From Aquibium sp. A9E412 (GTDB lineage Bacteria; Pseudomonadota; Alphaproteobacteria; Rhizobiales; Rhizobiaceae): a DNA stretch of 53,820 bases. Under the pieces are notes generated by a model. It searched no databases and was not told where the DNA came from. It saw nothing but the letters and a program-made list of their open reading frames with translations. Positions 1 to 8,181 of the stretch are shown here, piece after piece. How positions within the stretch are numbered: the stretch's first letter is position 1; every line of letters starts with the position of its first letter. The stretch lies in the NCBI RefSeq assembly GCF_030398335.1, contig NZ_JAOAOP010000024.1:1-53820 (forward strand), read 5' to 3'. A program made the position numbers and the translations under genes.

Positions 1-319
1 GGCGTCCGCCCGGCGGGGCATGCGCGCGGCGGGCGCGATGCCGGCACCCGCCGTCGCGCGAAGGACCGCTGCTTTCGATCGTCCCCATGATCCGCCGCTG
101 CCGGCCGAAAGGCTGTGCAGCGGCGCCTTTTCCCGCCGGTCCGGCATGGACTTGAGGCGACGCTGCGATATGTCGACGCTCGGGGTCGCATTTTCCGCAT
201 GCATGGCCGGTGCGGAATGCGACCTTTGACTGCAACCGGTCGCGCGTCGCAGAGTTACCGGAATCCCGGCGGCCGTCGCAGCGGCCGCAGCCCCTCAGCA
301 CAGATCCGGAGGCATCCCC
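1..319. other. Leader region without a recognisable gene
   Basis: I see no convincing coding region here. The short open frames have no ribosome binding site or recognisable product. The stretch ends in a good Shine-Dalgarno (CCGGAGG about 8 nt before the ATG at 320) for the downstream binding protein. It contains one inverted repeat, listed separately. The upstream gene, if any, lies outside the window. Confidence 0.6.
193..217. promoter_or_regulatory. Inverted repeat upstream of osmF-like gene
   Basis: TTCCGCA (193-199) and TGCGGAA (211-217) are exact inverted copies separated by 11 bases, and flanking GCAT/ATGC bases extend the symmetry. It lies about 100 bases before the start of the binding-protein gene. 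It could be an operator for the ABC transporter operon or the terminator stem of an upstream gene; there is no T-run. No regulator can be named. Confidence 0.3.
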
Positions 320-1234
320 ATGAAAACCCTCGTCGCTCTCGCCCTGAGCATCGGCACCCTCGCCGCCAGCGCCGCCTCGGCGCAGGTCGTCGTCTCGTCC
401 AAGATCGACACCGAGGGCGGTGTCATCGGCAACATCATCCTGGAGGTGCTTGAGGATGCCGGCATCGAGACGGAGAACCGGCTGCAGCTCGGCGCCACGC
501 CGGTCGTGCGCAAGGCGATCACCGCCGGCGAGATCGACATCTATCCCGAGTACACCGGCAACGCCGCCTTCTTCTTCAACCGCGCCGACGAGCCGGTGTG
601 GAACGACGCGGCCAAGGCCTACGAGATTGCGCGCGACCTCGACGCGGAGGCCAACGACATCGTCTGGCTGACCCCGGCGCCGGCCAACAACACCTGGGCG
701 GTGGCGCTGCGCCAGGACGTCGCCGAGGAGAACGGCATCGAGACCTTCTCCGACTTCGGCGAATGGGTGAGCGGCGGCGGCACGGTCAAGCTCGTCGCCT
801 CGTCCGAGTTCGTCAACTCCGAGGCGGCGCTGCCCGCCTTCCAGGAGGCCTACGGCTTCGAGCTGTCCTCCGACCAGCTCATCGTGCTGTCGGGCGGCGA
901 CACCGCGGCCACCATCCGCGCCGCCGCGCAGGGCACCAACGAGGCCAATGCGGCCATGGTCTACGGCACCGACGGCGCCATCCAGGCGGCCGGCCTCAAG
1001 GTGCTCGAGGACGACAAGAACGTGCAGCCGGTCTACCAGCCGACCGCGATCGTCCGCGCGCCGGTGCTCGAGGAGCATCCGCAGATCGCCGATCTGCTGA
1101 AGCCGGTCTTCGAGGCGCTGACGCTGGAGACGCTGCAGGAGCTCAACGGCCGCGTGCAGGTCGAGGGCCAGCCGGCCGAGGCGGTGGCGCGCGACTTCCT
1201 CGCCGCCAACGGCTTCGTCGACAGCGACGGCTGA
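320..1234 (+). CDS. osmF: Glycine betaine/choline-type ABC transporter substrate-binding protein (OsmF/YehZ family)
   Basis: This is a 304-aa periplasmic solute-binding protein of the OpuAC/ProX type. Residues 1-22 form a signal peptide ending ASAASAQ, followed by the family opening VVVSSKIDTEGGVIGNI and the conserved EIDIYPEYTG segment (about residues 73-82). It is the first gene of a four-gene operon in the order binding protein, permease, ATPase, permease, the order of E. coli yehZYXW (osmF operon). The system would take up a quaternary amine compatible solute; the E. coli homologue has low affinity for betaine, so the ligand is not certain. GGAGG precedes the chosen ATG. Confidence 0.88.
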   Translation: MKTLVALALSIGTLAASAASAQVVVSSKIDTEGGVIGNIILEVLEDAGIETENRLQLGATPVVRKAITAGEIDIYPEYTGNAAFFFNRADEPVWNDAAKAYEIARDLDAEANDIVWLTPAPANNTWAVALRQDVAEENGIETFSDFGEWVSGGGTVKLVASSEFVNSEAALPAFQEAYGFELSSDQLIVLSGGDTAATIRAAAQGTNEANAAMVYGTDGAIQAAGLKVLEDDKNVQPVYQPTAIVRAPVLEEHPQIADLLKPVFEALTLETLQELNGRVQVEGQPAEAVARDFLAANGFVDSDG

Positions 1235-1243
1235 GCGCCGCCC

Positions 1244-2392
1244 GTGGGGCGCAGCCCCGACAAGCTCGGCGTGCCGATGGGCGGCCTGCTGGCCGTCGCG
1301 CTGGCGCTGCCGCTGGCCAGCTATCGCGCCAACCGCATCGCTCCGGCCGAGCCGCGCGGGCTGTTCGAGGCGCTGCCGCTGTCGTGGGCGCTCGCCGTCG
1401 TCGGCCTGGCGCTCGCCGCGGTCGCCGTGGCGCTCGCCGCGCGCCGTCCGGCGCTGCGCCTCGCCGTCTCGGCGCTGATGCTGCTCGCCCTTCTCATGGC
1501 GATCGGCGAGGCGGGCCGCACGCTGTCGGCCGGCGGGGCGCAGTATGCCCGCGTCGCGCCGGGCGTCGGCTTCTGGCTCGCCGCCTTCGCGCTGGCGATC
1601 CTCGTCACCGACGCCATCGTGCGGCTGCGGCCGGGGCCGCTCGGCCGGCTCGCCGCGCTTGCCGCCGCGCTCGCCGCGCTCGGCCTGATCCTCGTCAGCG
1701 GCCAGTGGGACGGCCTGTCGGTTCTCGCCGAGTACCGCGGCCGCGCCGCCGCCTTCTGGCGCGAGGGCGGTCATCACCTGCAGCTCGCCTTCGGCTCGCT
1801 GGCGGTCGCCGTCGCCGCCGGCGTGCCGCTCGGCATCGCCATCCACCGCGCGCGCCGCTTCAAGGCGCCGGTGCTCAACGGTCTCAGCCTGCTGCAGACG
1901 ATCCCGTCGATCGCGCTGTTCGGCATCCTGATCGTGCCGCTCGGCTGGGTGGCGGCCAACGTGCCGGGCGCCGCCGCGCTCGGTGTCCAGGGCATCGGCA
2001 TGGCGCCGGCCTTCGTCGCGCTGTTCATCTATTCGCTGCTGCCGATGGTGGCCAACACGGCGGCCGGCCTCGCCGCGGTGCCGGCCGGCGTCACCGAGGC
2101 GGCCGCAGGCATGGGGCTGACGCGGCGCCAGCAGCTCGCCTCGGTCGAGCTGCCGCTCGCCCTGCCGGTCATCCTGACCGGCATCCGCATCGTGCTGGTG
2201 CAGAACATCGGTCTTGCCACCATCGCCGCGCTGATCGGCGGCGGCGGCTTCGGCACCTTCGTCTTCCAGGGGCTCGGCCAGACCGCGACCGACCTCATCC
2301 TGCTCGGCGCGCTGCCCACGGTGGCGCTCGCCTTCGTTGCCGCCGTCGTGCTCGACGCGACCGTCGACCTGCTTCCGGGAGCGCGGCGATGA
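1244..2392 (+). CDS. yehY: ABC transporter permease, YehY-like
   Basis: This is a 382-aa inner-membrane permease. The N-terminal half (about residues 10-170) holds several extra hydrophobic segments, and the C-terminal half (about 175-370) is the binding-protein-dependent transport module with an EAA loop around EAAAGMGLTRRQQLASVELP. E. coli YehY is of similar length and also has the N-terminal extension. The GTG at 1244 gives this length; an ATG at 1277 would shorten it by 11 residues. It follows the binding protein by 9 bases, and its stop overlaps the ATPase start in an ATGA. It forms the channel with the second permease at 3324. Confidence 0.87.
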   Translation: MGRSPDKLGVPMGGLLAVALALPLASYRANRIAPAEPRGLFEALPLSWALAVVGLALAAVAVALAARRPALRLAVSALMLLALLMAIGEAGRTLSAGGAQYARVAPGVGFWLAAFALAILVTDAIVRLRPGPLGRLAALAAALAALGLILVSGQWDGLSVLAEYRGRAAAFWREGGHHLQLAFGSLAVAVAAGVPLGIAIHRARRFKAPVLNGLSLLQTIPSIALFGILIVPLGWVAANVPGAAALGVQGIGMAPAFVALFIYSLLPMVANTAAGLAAVPAGVTEAAAGMGLTRRQQLASVELPLALPVILTGIRIVLVQNIGLATIAALIGGGGFGTFVFQGLGQTATDLILLGALPTVALAFVAAVVLDATVDLLPGARR

Positions 2393-3327
2393 TCCGCATC
2401 GAGGGACTGACCAAGGAGTATGCCGGCAAGGCGGTCGTGCGCGACGTCACGATGGCGATCGAGTCGGGCACCGTCACGGTGATCGTCGGCACCTCGGGCT
2501 CCGGCAAGTCGACCTTCCTGCGCATGGTCAACCGGCTGGTCGAGCCGACCGCCGGCACGGTCGAGATCGACGGTGTCGACACGCGCCGCATGAAGGCGCA
2601 CGAGCTGCGCCGGCGCATCGGCTACGCCATCCAGGACCACGGCCTGTTTCCGCACTGGACCGTGGCGCGCAACATCGCCACCGTGCCGCGCCTGCTCGGC
2701 TGGCCGCGCGCGCGCATCGCGGCGCGCGTGCGCGAGCTCCTCGAGCTGCTGCAGCTCGACCCCGACGAGATCGCGCCGCGCTACCCGCACCAGCTTTCCG
2801 GCGGCCAGCAGCAGCGCGTCGGCGTCGCCCGTGCGCTGGCCGCCCGGCCCGACATGCTGTTGATGGACGAGCCGTTCGGCGCGCTCGACCCGGTGATCCG
2901 CGCCAAGGCGCAGGACGACCTCAAGGCGATCCAGGAGCGGCTCGGCTCGACCATCCTGCTCGTCACCCACGACATGAGCGAGGCGATCAAGCTCGGCGAC
3001 CGCATCGCGGTGATGAGCGAGGGGCGGGTCGAGCAGTTCGCGCCGCCCGCCGACATCCTCACCCGGCCGGCCAGCGCCGTCGTCGAGAGCCTGGTCGGCG
3101 AGGAGGACCGGCCGTTCCGCTACCTGTCGCTGCTGCCCATCGCGCCGCTTGTCGAGCCGGGCACGGCCGAGGGGCCGCCGATCGGCACCGGCCACTCGCT
3201 GCGCGACGCGCTCGCCGAGATGATCTGGAGCGGCCGCCAGGCGCTGCCCGTGGTCGATGACGAGGGTGCCGCCTGCGGCCGGGTGACGCGCGGCGCGCTG
3301 CTTTCGGCGGGGCGGCCGCCGCGATGA
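2389..3327 (+). CDS. yehX: ABC transporter ATP-binding protein, YehX/OsmV-like
   Basis: This is a 312-aa cytoplasmic ATPase energising betaine-type uptake. Walker A is GTSGSGKST at residues 34-42, the signature LSGGQQQR lies near 136-143, Walker B LLMDEP near 158-163, and the switch histidine is in VTHD near 194. The C-terminal 70 residues (ending in [16 protein letters not shown]) look like one degenerate CBS unit, a domain that senses ionic strength in OpuA-type transporters. The frame stays open far upstream inside the permease and binding-protein genes, but the ATG at 2389 overlaps the permease stop and opens with [11 protein letters not shown], normal for the family. The stop overlaps the next start by 4 bases. 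Confidence 0.9.
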   Translation: MIRIEGLTKEYAGKAVVRDVTMAIESGTVTVIVGTSGSGKSTFLRMVNRLVEPTAGTVEIDGVDTRRMKAHELRRRIGYAIQDHGLFPHWTVARNIATVPRLLGWPRARIAARVRELLELLQLDPDEIAPRYPHQLSGGQQQRVGVARALAARPDMLLMDEPFGALDPVIRAKAQDDLKAIQERLGSTILLVTHDMSEAIKLGDRIAVMSEGRVEQFAPPADILTRPASAVVESLVGEEDRPFRYLSLLPIAPLVEPGTAEGPPIGTGHSLRDALAEMIWSGRQALPVVDDEGAACGRVTRGALLSAGRPPR

Positions 3328-4058
3328 GCGCCGTCGTGGCCGCCGCGCTCCGGTTCGCCCTGGTGGCGCTGGTGCTCGCCTTCCTGCTGGTGCCGGACGC
3401 CTTCGCGCCGCTGCTCGCGCCCTTCGCGCCGCCCGGCGGGGCGGCGATCTACGACCGGGCGAGCCTGCTGGCGCTCACCGTCTCGCATCTGCTGATCGTC
3501 GTCGCCGCCATCGTGCCGGCCGTCGCCATCAGCGTCGGCCTGGCGATACTGGTCAGCCGGCCGATCGGCGCCGAGTTCCTGCCGCTGTCGCGCGCCATCG
3601 TCAACATCGGCCAGACCTTCCCGCCGGTCGCGGTGCTGGCGCTTGCCGTGCCGGTGGTCGGCTTCGGCGCCTGGCCGACGCTGATCGCGCTGTTTCTCTA
3701 CGGCCTGCTGCCGGTCTTCGAGAACGCGCTGGCCGGGCTGACCGGCGTGCCGCCGGCCGTCGCCGAGGCGGCGCGCGGCTCCGGCATGACCGGGCCGCAG
3801 CGCCTGCTCCAGGTCGAGCTGCCGCTCGCCCTGCCGGTCATCCTGGAGGGCGTGCGCATCTCGCTGGTCATCGCCCTGTCGACGGCCACCATCGGCTCGA
3901 CGGTCGCCGCCAAGGGGCTCGGCGAGGTCATCATCGCCGGCCTCAACTCCAACAACCTGGCCTTCGTCTTGCAGGGCGGCCTGCTGACCGGCGCGCTCGC
4001 CGTCATCCTCTATGACGGGCTCGGCCAGGTGGCGCGGCTGACCGCCCGGCGCGGCTAG
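3324..4058 (+). CDS. yehW: ABC transporter permease, YehW-like
   Basis: This 244-aa integral membrane protein is the second, shorter permease of the osmF-type importer. It has an EAA loop around EAARGSGMTGPQRLLQVELP (about residues 151-170) and about six hydrophobic segments. It is translationally coupled to the ATPase (ATGA overlap at 3324-3327) and is the last gene of the operon. Its TAG stop shares a CTAG palindrome (4055-4058) with the stop of the convergent FAD protein gene, so there is no intergenic space. Confidence 0.87.
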   Translation: MSAVVAAALRFALVALVLAFLLVPDAFAPLLAPFAPPGGAAIYDRASLLALTVSHLLIVVAAIVPAVAISVGLAILVSRPIGAEFLPLSRAIVNIGQTFPPVAVLALAVPVVGFGAWPTLIALFLYGLLPVFENALAGLTGVPPAVAEAARGSGMTGPQRLLQVELPLALPVILEGVRISLVIALSTATIGSTVAAKGLGEVIIAGLNSNNLAFVLQGGLLTGALAVILYDGLGQVARLTARRG

Positions 4059-5512
4059 GCGTTCGTCGGCGCGGCACCGCCCGGGCGGCCGAGGGCGCTG
4101 CCCGTCAGCGTGCGCAGGATCTGCGCGTTGATCTGCGGGATCGCGGTCAGGTCGCCGAAGCGGCCGCGGGTCAGCGGCCCGAAGGCGACGAGGCGGGGGT
4201 CGGTGCCGCCGTCGGCGGCGATCGGCCGGCAGGCCGCATCGACGCCGAGGCCCGCGCCCGTCGGGTCCGGGGCGGCAAGCCCCCTGGCGACGAGCGCGGC
4301 GAGCAGCGGGTTGCGGCTTCCCGCCACCTCCGACGTCGGTCCGGTGCAGTTGACGATCGCGGCGAAGCAGCGCGCGCCGGCGGTTGCCGCCGGCCGCCCC
4401 TCGGCCAGCCGCACGACGAGGCCGGCGGCGGTCGCCTCGGCCGCGACGCAGCGCGCCCTGGCGAAGGTCAGCCGGCCGGCGCGCTGCGCGTGCTCGACGA
4501 TCGCCGCCAGTTGTGGCGCCATGCGGTAGCGGTGCGCATCGTAGAAGGCGCGCAGATGGCGCAGCGCCCGGCGCCGCTCGGCAACGGGCAGCGCCGCCCA
4601 CAGCACGGGCCCGGCATCGCGCAGGTCGTCGAAGGCATCCTGCCACGGCCGGCCCCGGCGCCGCGCCTCGGCGATGTCGGCGCGCACGGCGCGCACGATC
4701 GCCGGCAGGCGGTGCGGCACGCCGTGCCGTTCGACGAACAGCGGCGTCGGGCGCAGGAACTTGGCGATGCGGGCCTCCATCGACGGCAGCACGTCCTGCG
4801 GGCGCGGCAGCAGGCCGCGCCGCGAGATCGCCGTCACGGTGCCGCGCTGGCCGCGCCGCATCAGCGTCGCCACGACGTCGACCGCCGTCAGCGCGGTGCC
4901 GACGAGCAGGACGTCGCCCTCGCGCGGCACCCGGTCGAGCGCGCCCGGCGCCCACGGATCGACCACGAAGCGCGGATCGTCGGCCAGCGGCCGCAGCGGA
5001 CCGGGAATGGCCGGCGGCTCGAAGCTGGTGCACAGGAAGACCTGCCCGAAGGCGCTCCGCGTCCCGTCGTCCGTCGTCAGGGTCAGCGCGGCGCCGTCCC
5101 GCTCGAGATCGACGACGCGGCGGCGATCGTGCACGATGGCGCCGGTGTCCGACGGCGGGCCGCCGTGCGCGGCGAGCTGCGCGGCCATGTAGCGGGCGAA
5201 CGCGGCGCGCCGGCAGTAGAGCTGCCCGGTCGCGGCGACGGCTTGCGGATCGGCCGCACGCTCGCCGGAGGCGTGATACCAGCGCTCGAAATGCGCCGGA
5301 TCGTCGGGAAACAGCGACAGAAGGTCGATCGGACCGTTGAAGCGATGGTCGGGATCGTCGGTCGAATAGGCGAGGCCGGCGCCGAGCCGCGCGCGCGGCT
5401 CGAAGACGGTGATCGCGCCGGACGGTCGCGCGTGGCGCACGAGATGGATGGCGAGCGCGGCCCCGGTGAAGCCGCCGCCGACAATGGCGATGCGTCCGCC
5501 CGGCGCGCTCAC
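4055..5512 (-). CDS. FAD/NAD(P)-binding protein (COG4529/YdhS-like)
   Basis: This is a 485-aa flavoprotein-like oxidoreductase of unknown substrate. A Rossmann dinucleotide motif, IAIVGGGFTGAALAIHL, starts at about residue 8; a second, VLLVGTALTAVD, lies near residue 200, and NCTGPTSEV occurs in the C-terminal third. The GTG at 5512 is chosen because it overlaps the stop of the enoyl-CoA hydratase (GTGA, 5509-5512) and places the Rossmann motif at the N-terminus; the frame is open further upstream only as a shadow of the hydratase. It is the last gene of the seven-gene minus-strand operon that begins at 12375. Its role there is unclear: it may oxidise or hydroxylate the acid substrate or its product. 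Confidence 0.78.
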   Translation of the reverse strand: MSAPGGRIAIVGGGFTGAALAIHLVRHARPSGAITVFEPRARLGAGLAYSTDDPDHRFNGPIDLLSLFPDDPAHFERWYHASGERAADPQAVAATGQLYCRRAAFARYMAAQLAAHGGPPSDTGAIVHDRRRVVDLERDGAALTLTTDDGTRSAFGQVFLCTSFEPPAIPGPLRPLADDPRFVVDPWAPGALDRVPREGDVLLVGTALTAVDVVATLMRRGQRGTVTAISRRGLLPRPQDVLPSMEARIAKFLRPTPLFVERHGVPHRLPAIVRAVRADIAEARRRGRPWQDAFDDLRDAGPVLWAALPVAERRRALRHLRAFYDAHRYRMAPQLAAIVEHAQRAGRLTFARARCVAAEATAAGLVVRLAEGRPAATAGARCFAAIVNCTGPTSEVAGSRNPLLAALVARGLAAPDPTGAGLGVDAACRPIAADGGTDPRLVAFGPLTRGRFGDLTAIPQINAQILRTLTGSALGRPGGAAPTNA

Positions 5513-6300
5513 CGGCCGCGCCAGTGCGGCGTGCGGCGCTCGACGAAGGCGGCGATGCCTTCGCGCCGATCGTCGCTCGCCATCAGCCGCTGGTGCAGCG
5601 CCAGCTCCAGGGCGAGCCCGCTTGCCAGGTCCGTGCCGGCGCCGCCGCGCACGGCGCGGGCGACGGCGCTGACGGCCAGCGGCGGGCTGGTCGCGATCTG
5701 CCGCGCGCTCTCGAGAGCCGCCGCCTGAAGCGCGGCCTGCGGCACGATGCGGCCGGCGATGCCGAGCGCGAGCGCTTCCTGCGCGTCGATCTCCCTGCCG
5801 GACAGGATCAGTTCCATCGCCCGCTGCGCGCCCACCTTGCGGGCGAGAAACTGGGTGCCGCCCATGCCCGGCATGATGCCGCGCTTGACCTCCGGCAGGC
5901 AGAAGCGCGCATGGTCGGCGGCGATCACCATGTCGCACGACAGCGCCAGCTCCGCGCCGCCGCCATGCGCCAGGCCGTTGACCGCCGCGATCACCGGAAA
6001 CGCGAACGCCTGGCGAATGGTCAGGCCGAGACGGTGCGTGGCGTGCTGGCGGCGCAGCGCCGTGTCGTCGAGCCGGGCGCGCTCCTTCAGGTCGGCGCCG
6101 GTGGAGAAGGCGCGCGTGCCCGTCCCGGTGATGACGAGGCAGCGCAGGTCGGGGCGGACGGCGAAATCGCAGAACGCCTCGACCATCGCCTGTCCGGTGG
6201 CGCTGGTGATGGCGTTGAGGGCGGCCGGCCGGTCGAAGCGCATCACGGCGACGCCGGCCACAGGCTCCTCGACGACGAGGCCCGATTCGAAATCAGACAT
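5509..6300 (-). CDS. Enoyl-CoA hydratase/isomerase family protein
   Basis: This is a 263-aa crotonase-fold enzyme. Both acidic residues expected for hydration are visible: Glu in HGGGAELALSCD (about residue 110) and Glu in CLPEVKRGIMPGMGG (about residue 130), so it should be catalytically competent. The oxyanion-hole segment FSTGADLKE is near residue 65. The ATG at 6300 is preferred to one at 6333 because it overlaps the dctM stop by 8 bases, as in a compact operon. With the acyl-CoA ligase and carboxyltransferase of the same operon, it likely handles the carboxylated or unsaturated CoA intermediate. Confidence 0.88.
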   Translation of the reverse strand: MSDFESGLVVEEPVAGVAVMRFDRPAALNAITSATGQAMVEAFCDFAVRPDLRCLVITGTGTRAFSTGADLKERARLDDTALRRQHATHRLGLTIRQAFAFPVIAAVNGLAHGGGAELALSCDMVIAADHARFCLPEVKRGIMPGMGGTQFLARKVGAQRAMELILSGREIDAQEALALGIAGRIVPQAALQAAALESARQIATSPPLAVSAVARAVRGGAGTDLASGLALELALHQRLMASDDRREGIAAFVERRTPHWRGR

Positions 6301-7558
6301 GGCTCGGCAACCAGGTGGCAAGGTCGGGGACAAGGATCATGATGAGCCCGTAGACGAGGCCGAGAAGCAGGAAACCCGGCAGCTCGGCAAAGGCCCGCTC
6401 GGGCGACAGGCCGATCACCGCCGCGCCGGTGTAGAGGCCCACGCACACCGGCGGCGTCAGCATGCCGAGGCCGATGAAGGCGGCCAGCACGATGTAGAAG
6501 TGGATCGGGTCGACGCCGAAGACGCCGAGCCCCGCCAGCGTCAGCGGCACGACCAGGTAGAAGATCGGCACCACCTCGATGAAGGTGCCGAGTAGCAGGC
6601 AGGCGGCCGCGACGAGCAGCAGGAACGTGAGCGGCCCGGTGCCGAAGCCGGTCAGGTATTCGATCAGGTGCTGCGGCGCCTGGGTGAAGGTCAGCACCAC
6701 CGACAGGAACTTGGCCATCGCGATGATGATGAAGATGGCGCTGGTCGCGATCGTCGTGGCGGCGAGCGCCTCGGCGACGCCGCGCACGGAGAGCTGGCGG
6801 TAGACGAGAAAGCCGACGATCAGCGCCCAGGCGCTGGCGACCGCCGCCGATTCGGCCGCCGTCAGGAAGCCGCCATAGATGCCGCCGAGCACGATGACCG
6901 GCGTGAACAGGGCGGGGATGGCGGCGGTGAAGGCGATGCGCCGCTCGCGCCAGGAGGCGCGCGGCGTGCGCGGCATCGCGCGGCAGCGGAAGGCGACGTA
7001 GAGGCTCAGAAGCAGCATCAGCACGATGCCCGGCACGATGCCGGCGGCGAAGGTGCGCGCCACCGGCACCTGGGTGAGCGAGGAATAGATGATCGCCGCG
7101 TTGCTCGGCGGGATCAGCGCCTCGAGCAGCGCGGCCATCGCCGCCAGCACGACCACGAAGGGCTTCGGATAGCCGTTCTCGACCATGCGCGGCATCAGGA
7201 TGGTGCCGATCGCGGTGATGGCGGCCAGCACCGAGCCGCAGAACGCGGCGAAGAAGCCCATCGCCAGCACCATGGCGATGCCGAGCCCGCCGGGCCAGTG
7301 GCCGACCAGCGCGACGCAAAGATTGATCAGCCGCGTCGCGATGCCGCCGCGCACCATGACGTAGCCGGCGAACACGAACAGCGGGATGGCGAGCAGGATC
7401 TGCTTGGTGATGCCGGCGAACGCGGTCTGCAGCAGCGTCGCCCAGGGCAGGCCGAGCTGCCCGGTGGCGATCAGCGAGCTGCCGATGCCGAACACCAGGA
7501 AGATCGGCACGGAGACCAGCAGGAGAACCGTCGACAGGGCGAGCGTGAAGGGGATTAT
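6293..7558 (-). CDS. dctM: TRAP transporter large permease subunit (DctM)
   Basis: This 421-aa (if started at 7558) polytopic membrane protein is the channel subunit of a TRAP carrier that imports organic acids with the sodium gradient. Typical motifs include AGYVMVRGGIATRLI, the helix GFFAAFCGSVLAAITAIGTI and IPPSNAAIIYSS. The start is odd. The frame has no ATG near the end of dctQ; the only well-spaced codon behind a strong GGGAGG is ATA at 7558, which overlaps the dctQ TAA and restores a full first helix. The next conventional start, GTG at 7510, would cut that helix and give 405 aa. I report the ATA as the likeliest start, with low certainty. The stop overlaps the hydratase start. Confidence 0.82.
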   Translation of the reverse strand: MIPFTLALSTVLLLVSVPIFLVFGIGSSLIATGQLGLPWATLLQTAFAGITKQILLAIPLFVFAGYVMVRGGIATRLINLCVALVGHWPGGLGIAMVLAMGFFAAFCGSVLAAITAIGTILMPRMVENGYPKPFVVVLAAMAALLEALIPPSNAAIIYSSLTQVPVARTFAAGIVPGIVLMLLLSLYVAFRCRAMPRTPRASWRERRIAFTAAIPALFTPVIVLGGIYGGFLTAAESAAVASAWALIVGFLVYRQLSVRGVAEALAATTIATSAIFIIIAMAKFLSVVLTFTQAPQHLIEYLTGFGTGPLTFLLLVAAACLLLGTFIEVVPIFYLVVPLTLAGLGVFGVDPIHFYIVLAAFIGLGMLTPPVCVGLYTGAAVIGLSPERAFAELPGFLLLGLVYGLIMILVPDLATWLPSHV

Positions 7559-8094
7559 CGCGCGCCTCCCTTGAGCAGCGTCGCCCAGGTCTCCGCGCCG
7601 GCGAGCTCGCAGAGCGCCAGCGCGCACTTCTCGACGGAGAACCACAGCAGGATGGCGAAGCCGACCGGGAACGCCGCGTAGATCCACCACAGCGGGAAGT
7701 CGAGGCCGGTCTCCGACACCTGGTTCAGCATGATGAAGAAGCCGAGCGCCTCGCTGCCGCCGGCCAGGAAGACGACGCTCGCCACGGCCACCACGAGCCC
7801 GACCGCCAGGTCGAGCGCGGCGCGCCGCCGGCCCGTCAGGAGGTTGGGCAGGAAGTCGACCGTCACGTGCTTGTCGCGCCGCAGCAGCACGCCCATCATC
7901 GGAAACACGACCCAGGGCATGAGCTGCGGCGGCAGGTCGTTGAGCACGGCGAAGCTGATGCCGATGAACAGCCGCTCGAGCGCCGAGGCGGTGAGGGCGA
8001 ACACCGCGAAGGCGATGGCCGCGCTGGCCACGACCAGGCACAGCCGGGCAAGAAGCGCACTGAACCGCACATAGGCCACAACGAGCCCGGCCAT
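7555..8094 (-). CDS. dctQ: TRAP transporter small permease subunit (DctQ)
   Basis: This is a 179-aa membrane protein with four hydrophobic segments (about residues 10-32, 48-66, 92-115 and 135-158), the usual size and topology of DctQ. The second segment precedes MPWVVFPMMGVLLRRDKHVTVD, a typical DctQ stretch (MG..LR...H). It lies between dctP (87-bp gap) and dctM (overlapping), in the canonical P-Q-M order, and bridges the periplasmic binding protein's transporter complex. Confidence 0.85.
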   Translation of the reverse strand: MAGLVVAYVRFSALLARLCLVVASAAIAFAVFALTASALERLFIGISFAVLNDLPPQLMPWVVFPMMGVLLRRDKHVTVDFLPNLLTGRRRAALDLAVGLVVAVASVVFLAGGSEALGFFIMLNQVSETGLDFPLWWIYAAFPVGFAILLWFSVEKCALALCELAGAETWATLLKGGAR

Positions 8095-8181
8095 GGCATC
8101 ACCCTCCAGTGTCTCGGGCGGCGGCGTCGCGCCGCCCGCCGGACCCTGCCCCCGGCGTGCCGGCGGGCAGGGCGGGGCCGC

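Noticed and set aside
598-2388. Long plus-strand frame in phase with the ATPase gene
   Set aside because: It runs through the binding-protein and first permease genes in another phase, with Arg/Gly/Ala-rich content and no family motifs; the ATPase starts at 2389.
3120-5033. Minus-strand 637-codon frame over the permease and FAD genes
   Set aside because: Arginine/alanine-rich shadow with no motifs, conflicting with two solid genes.
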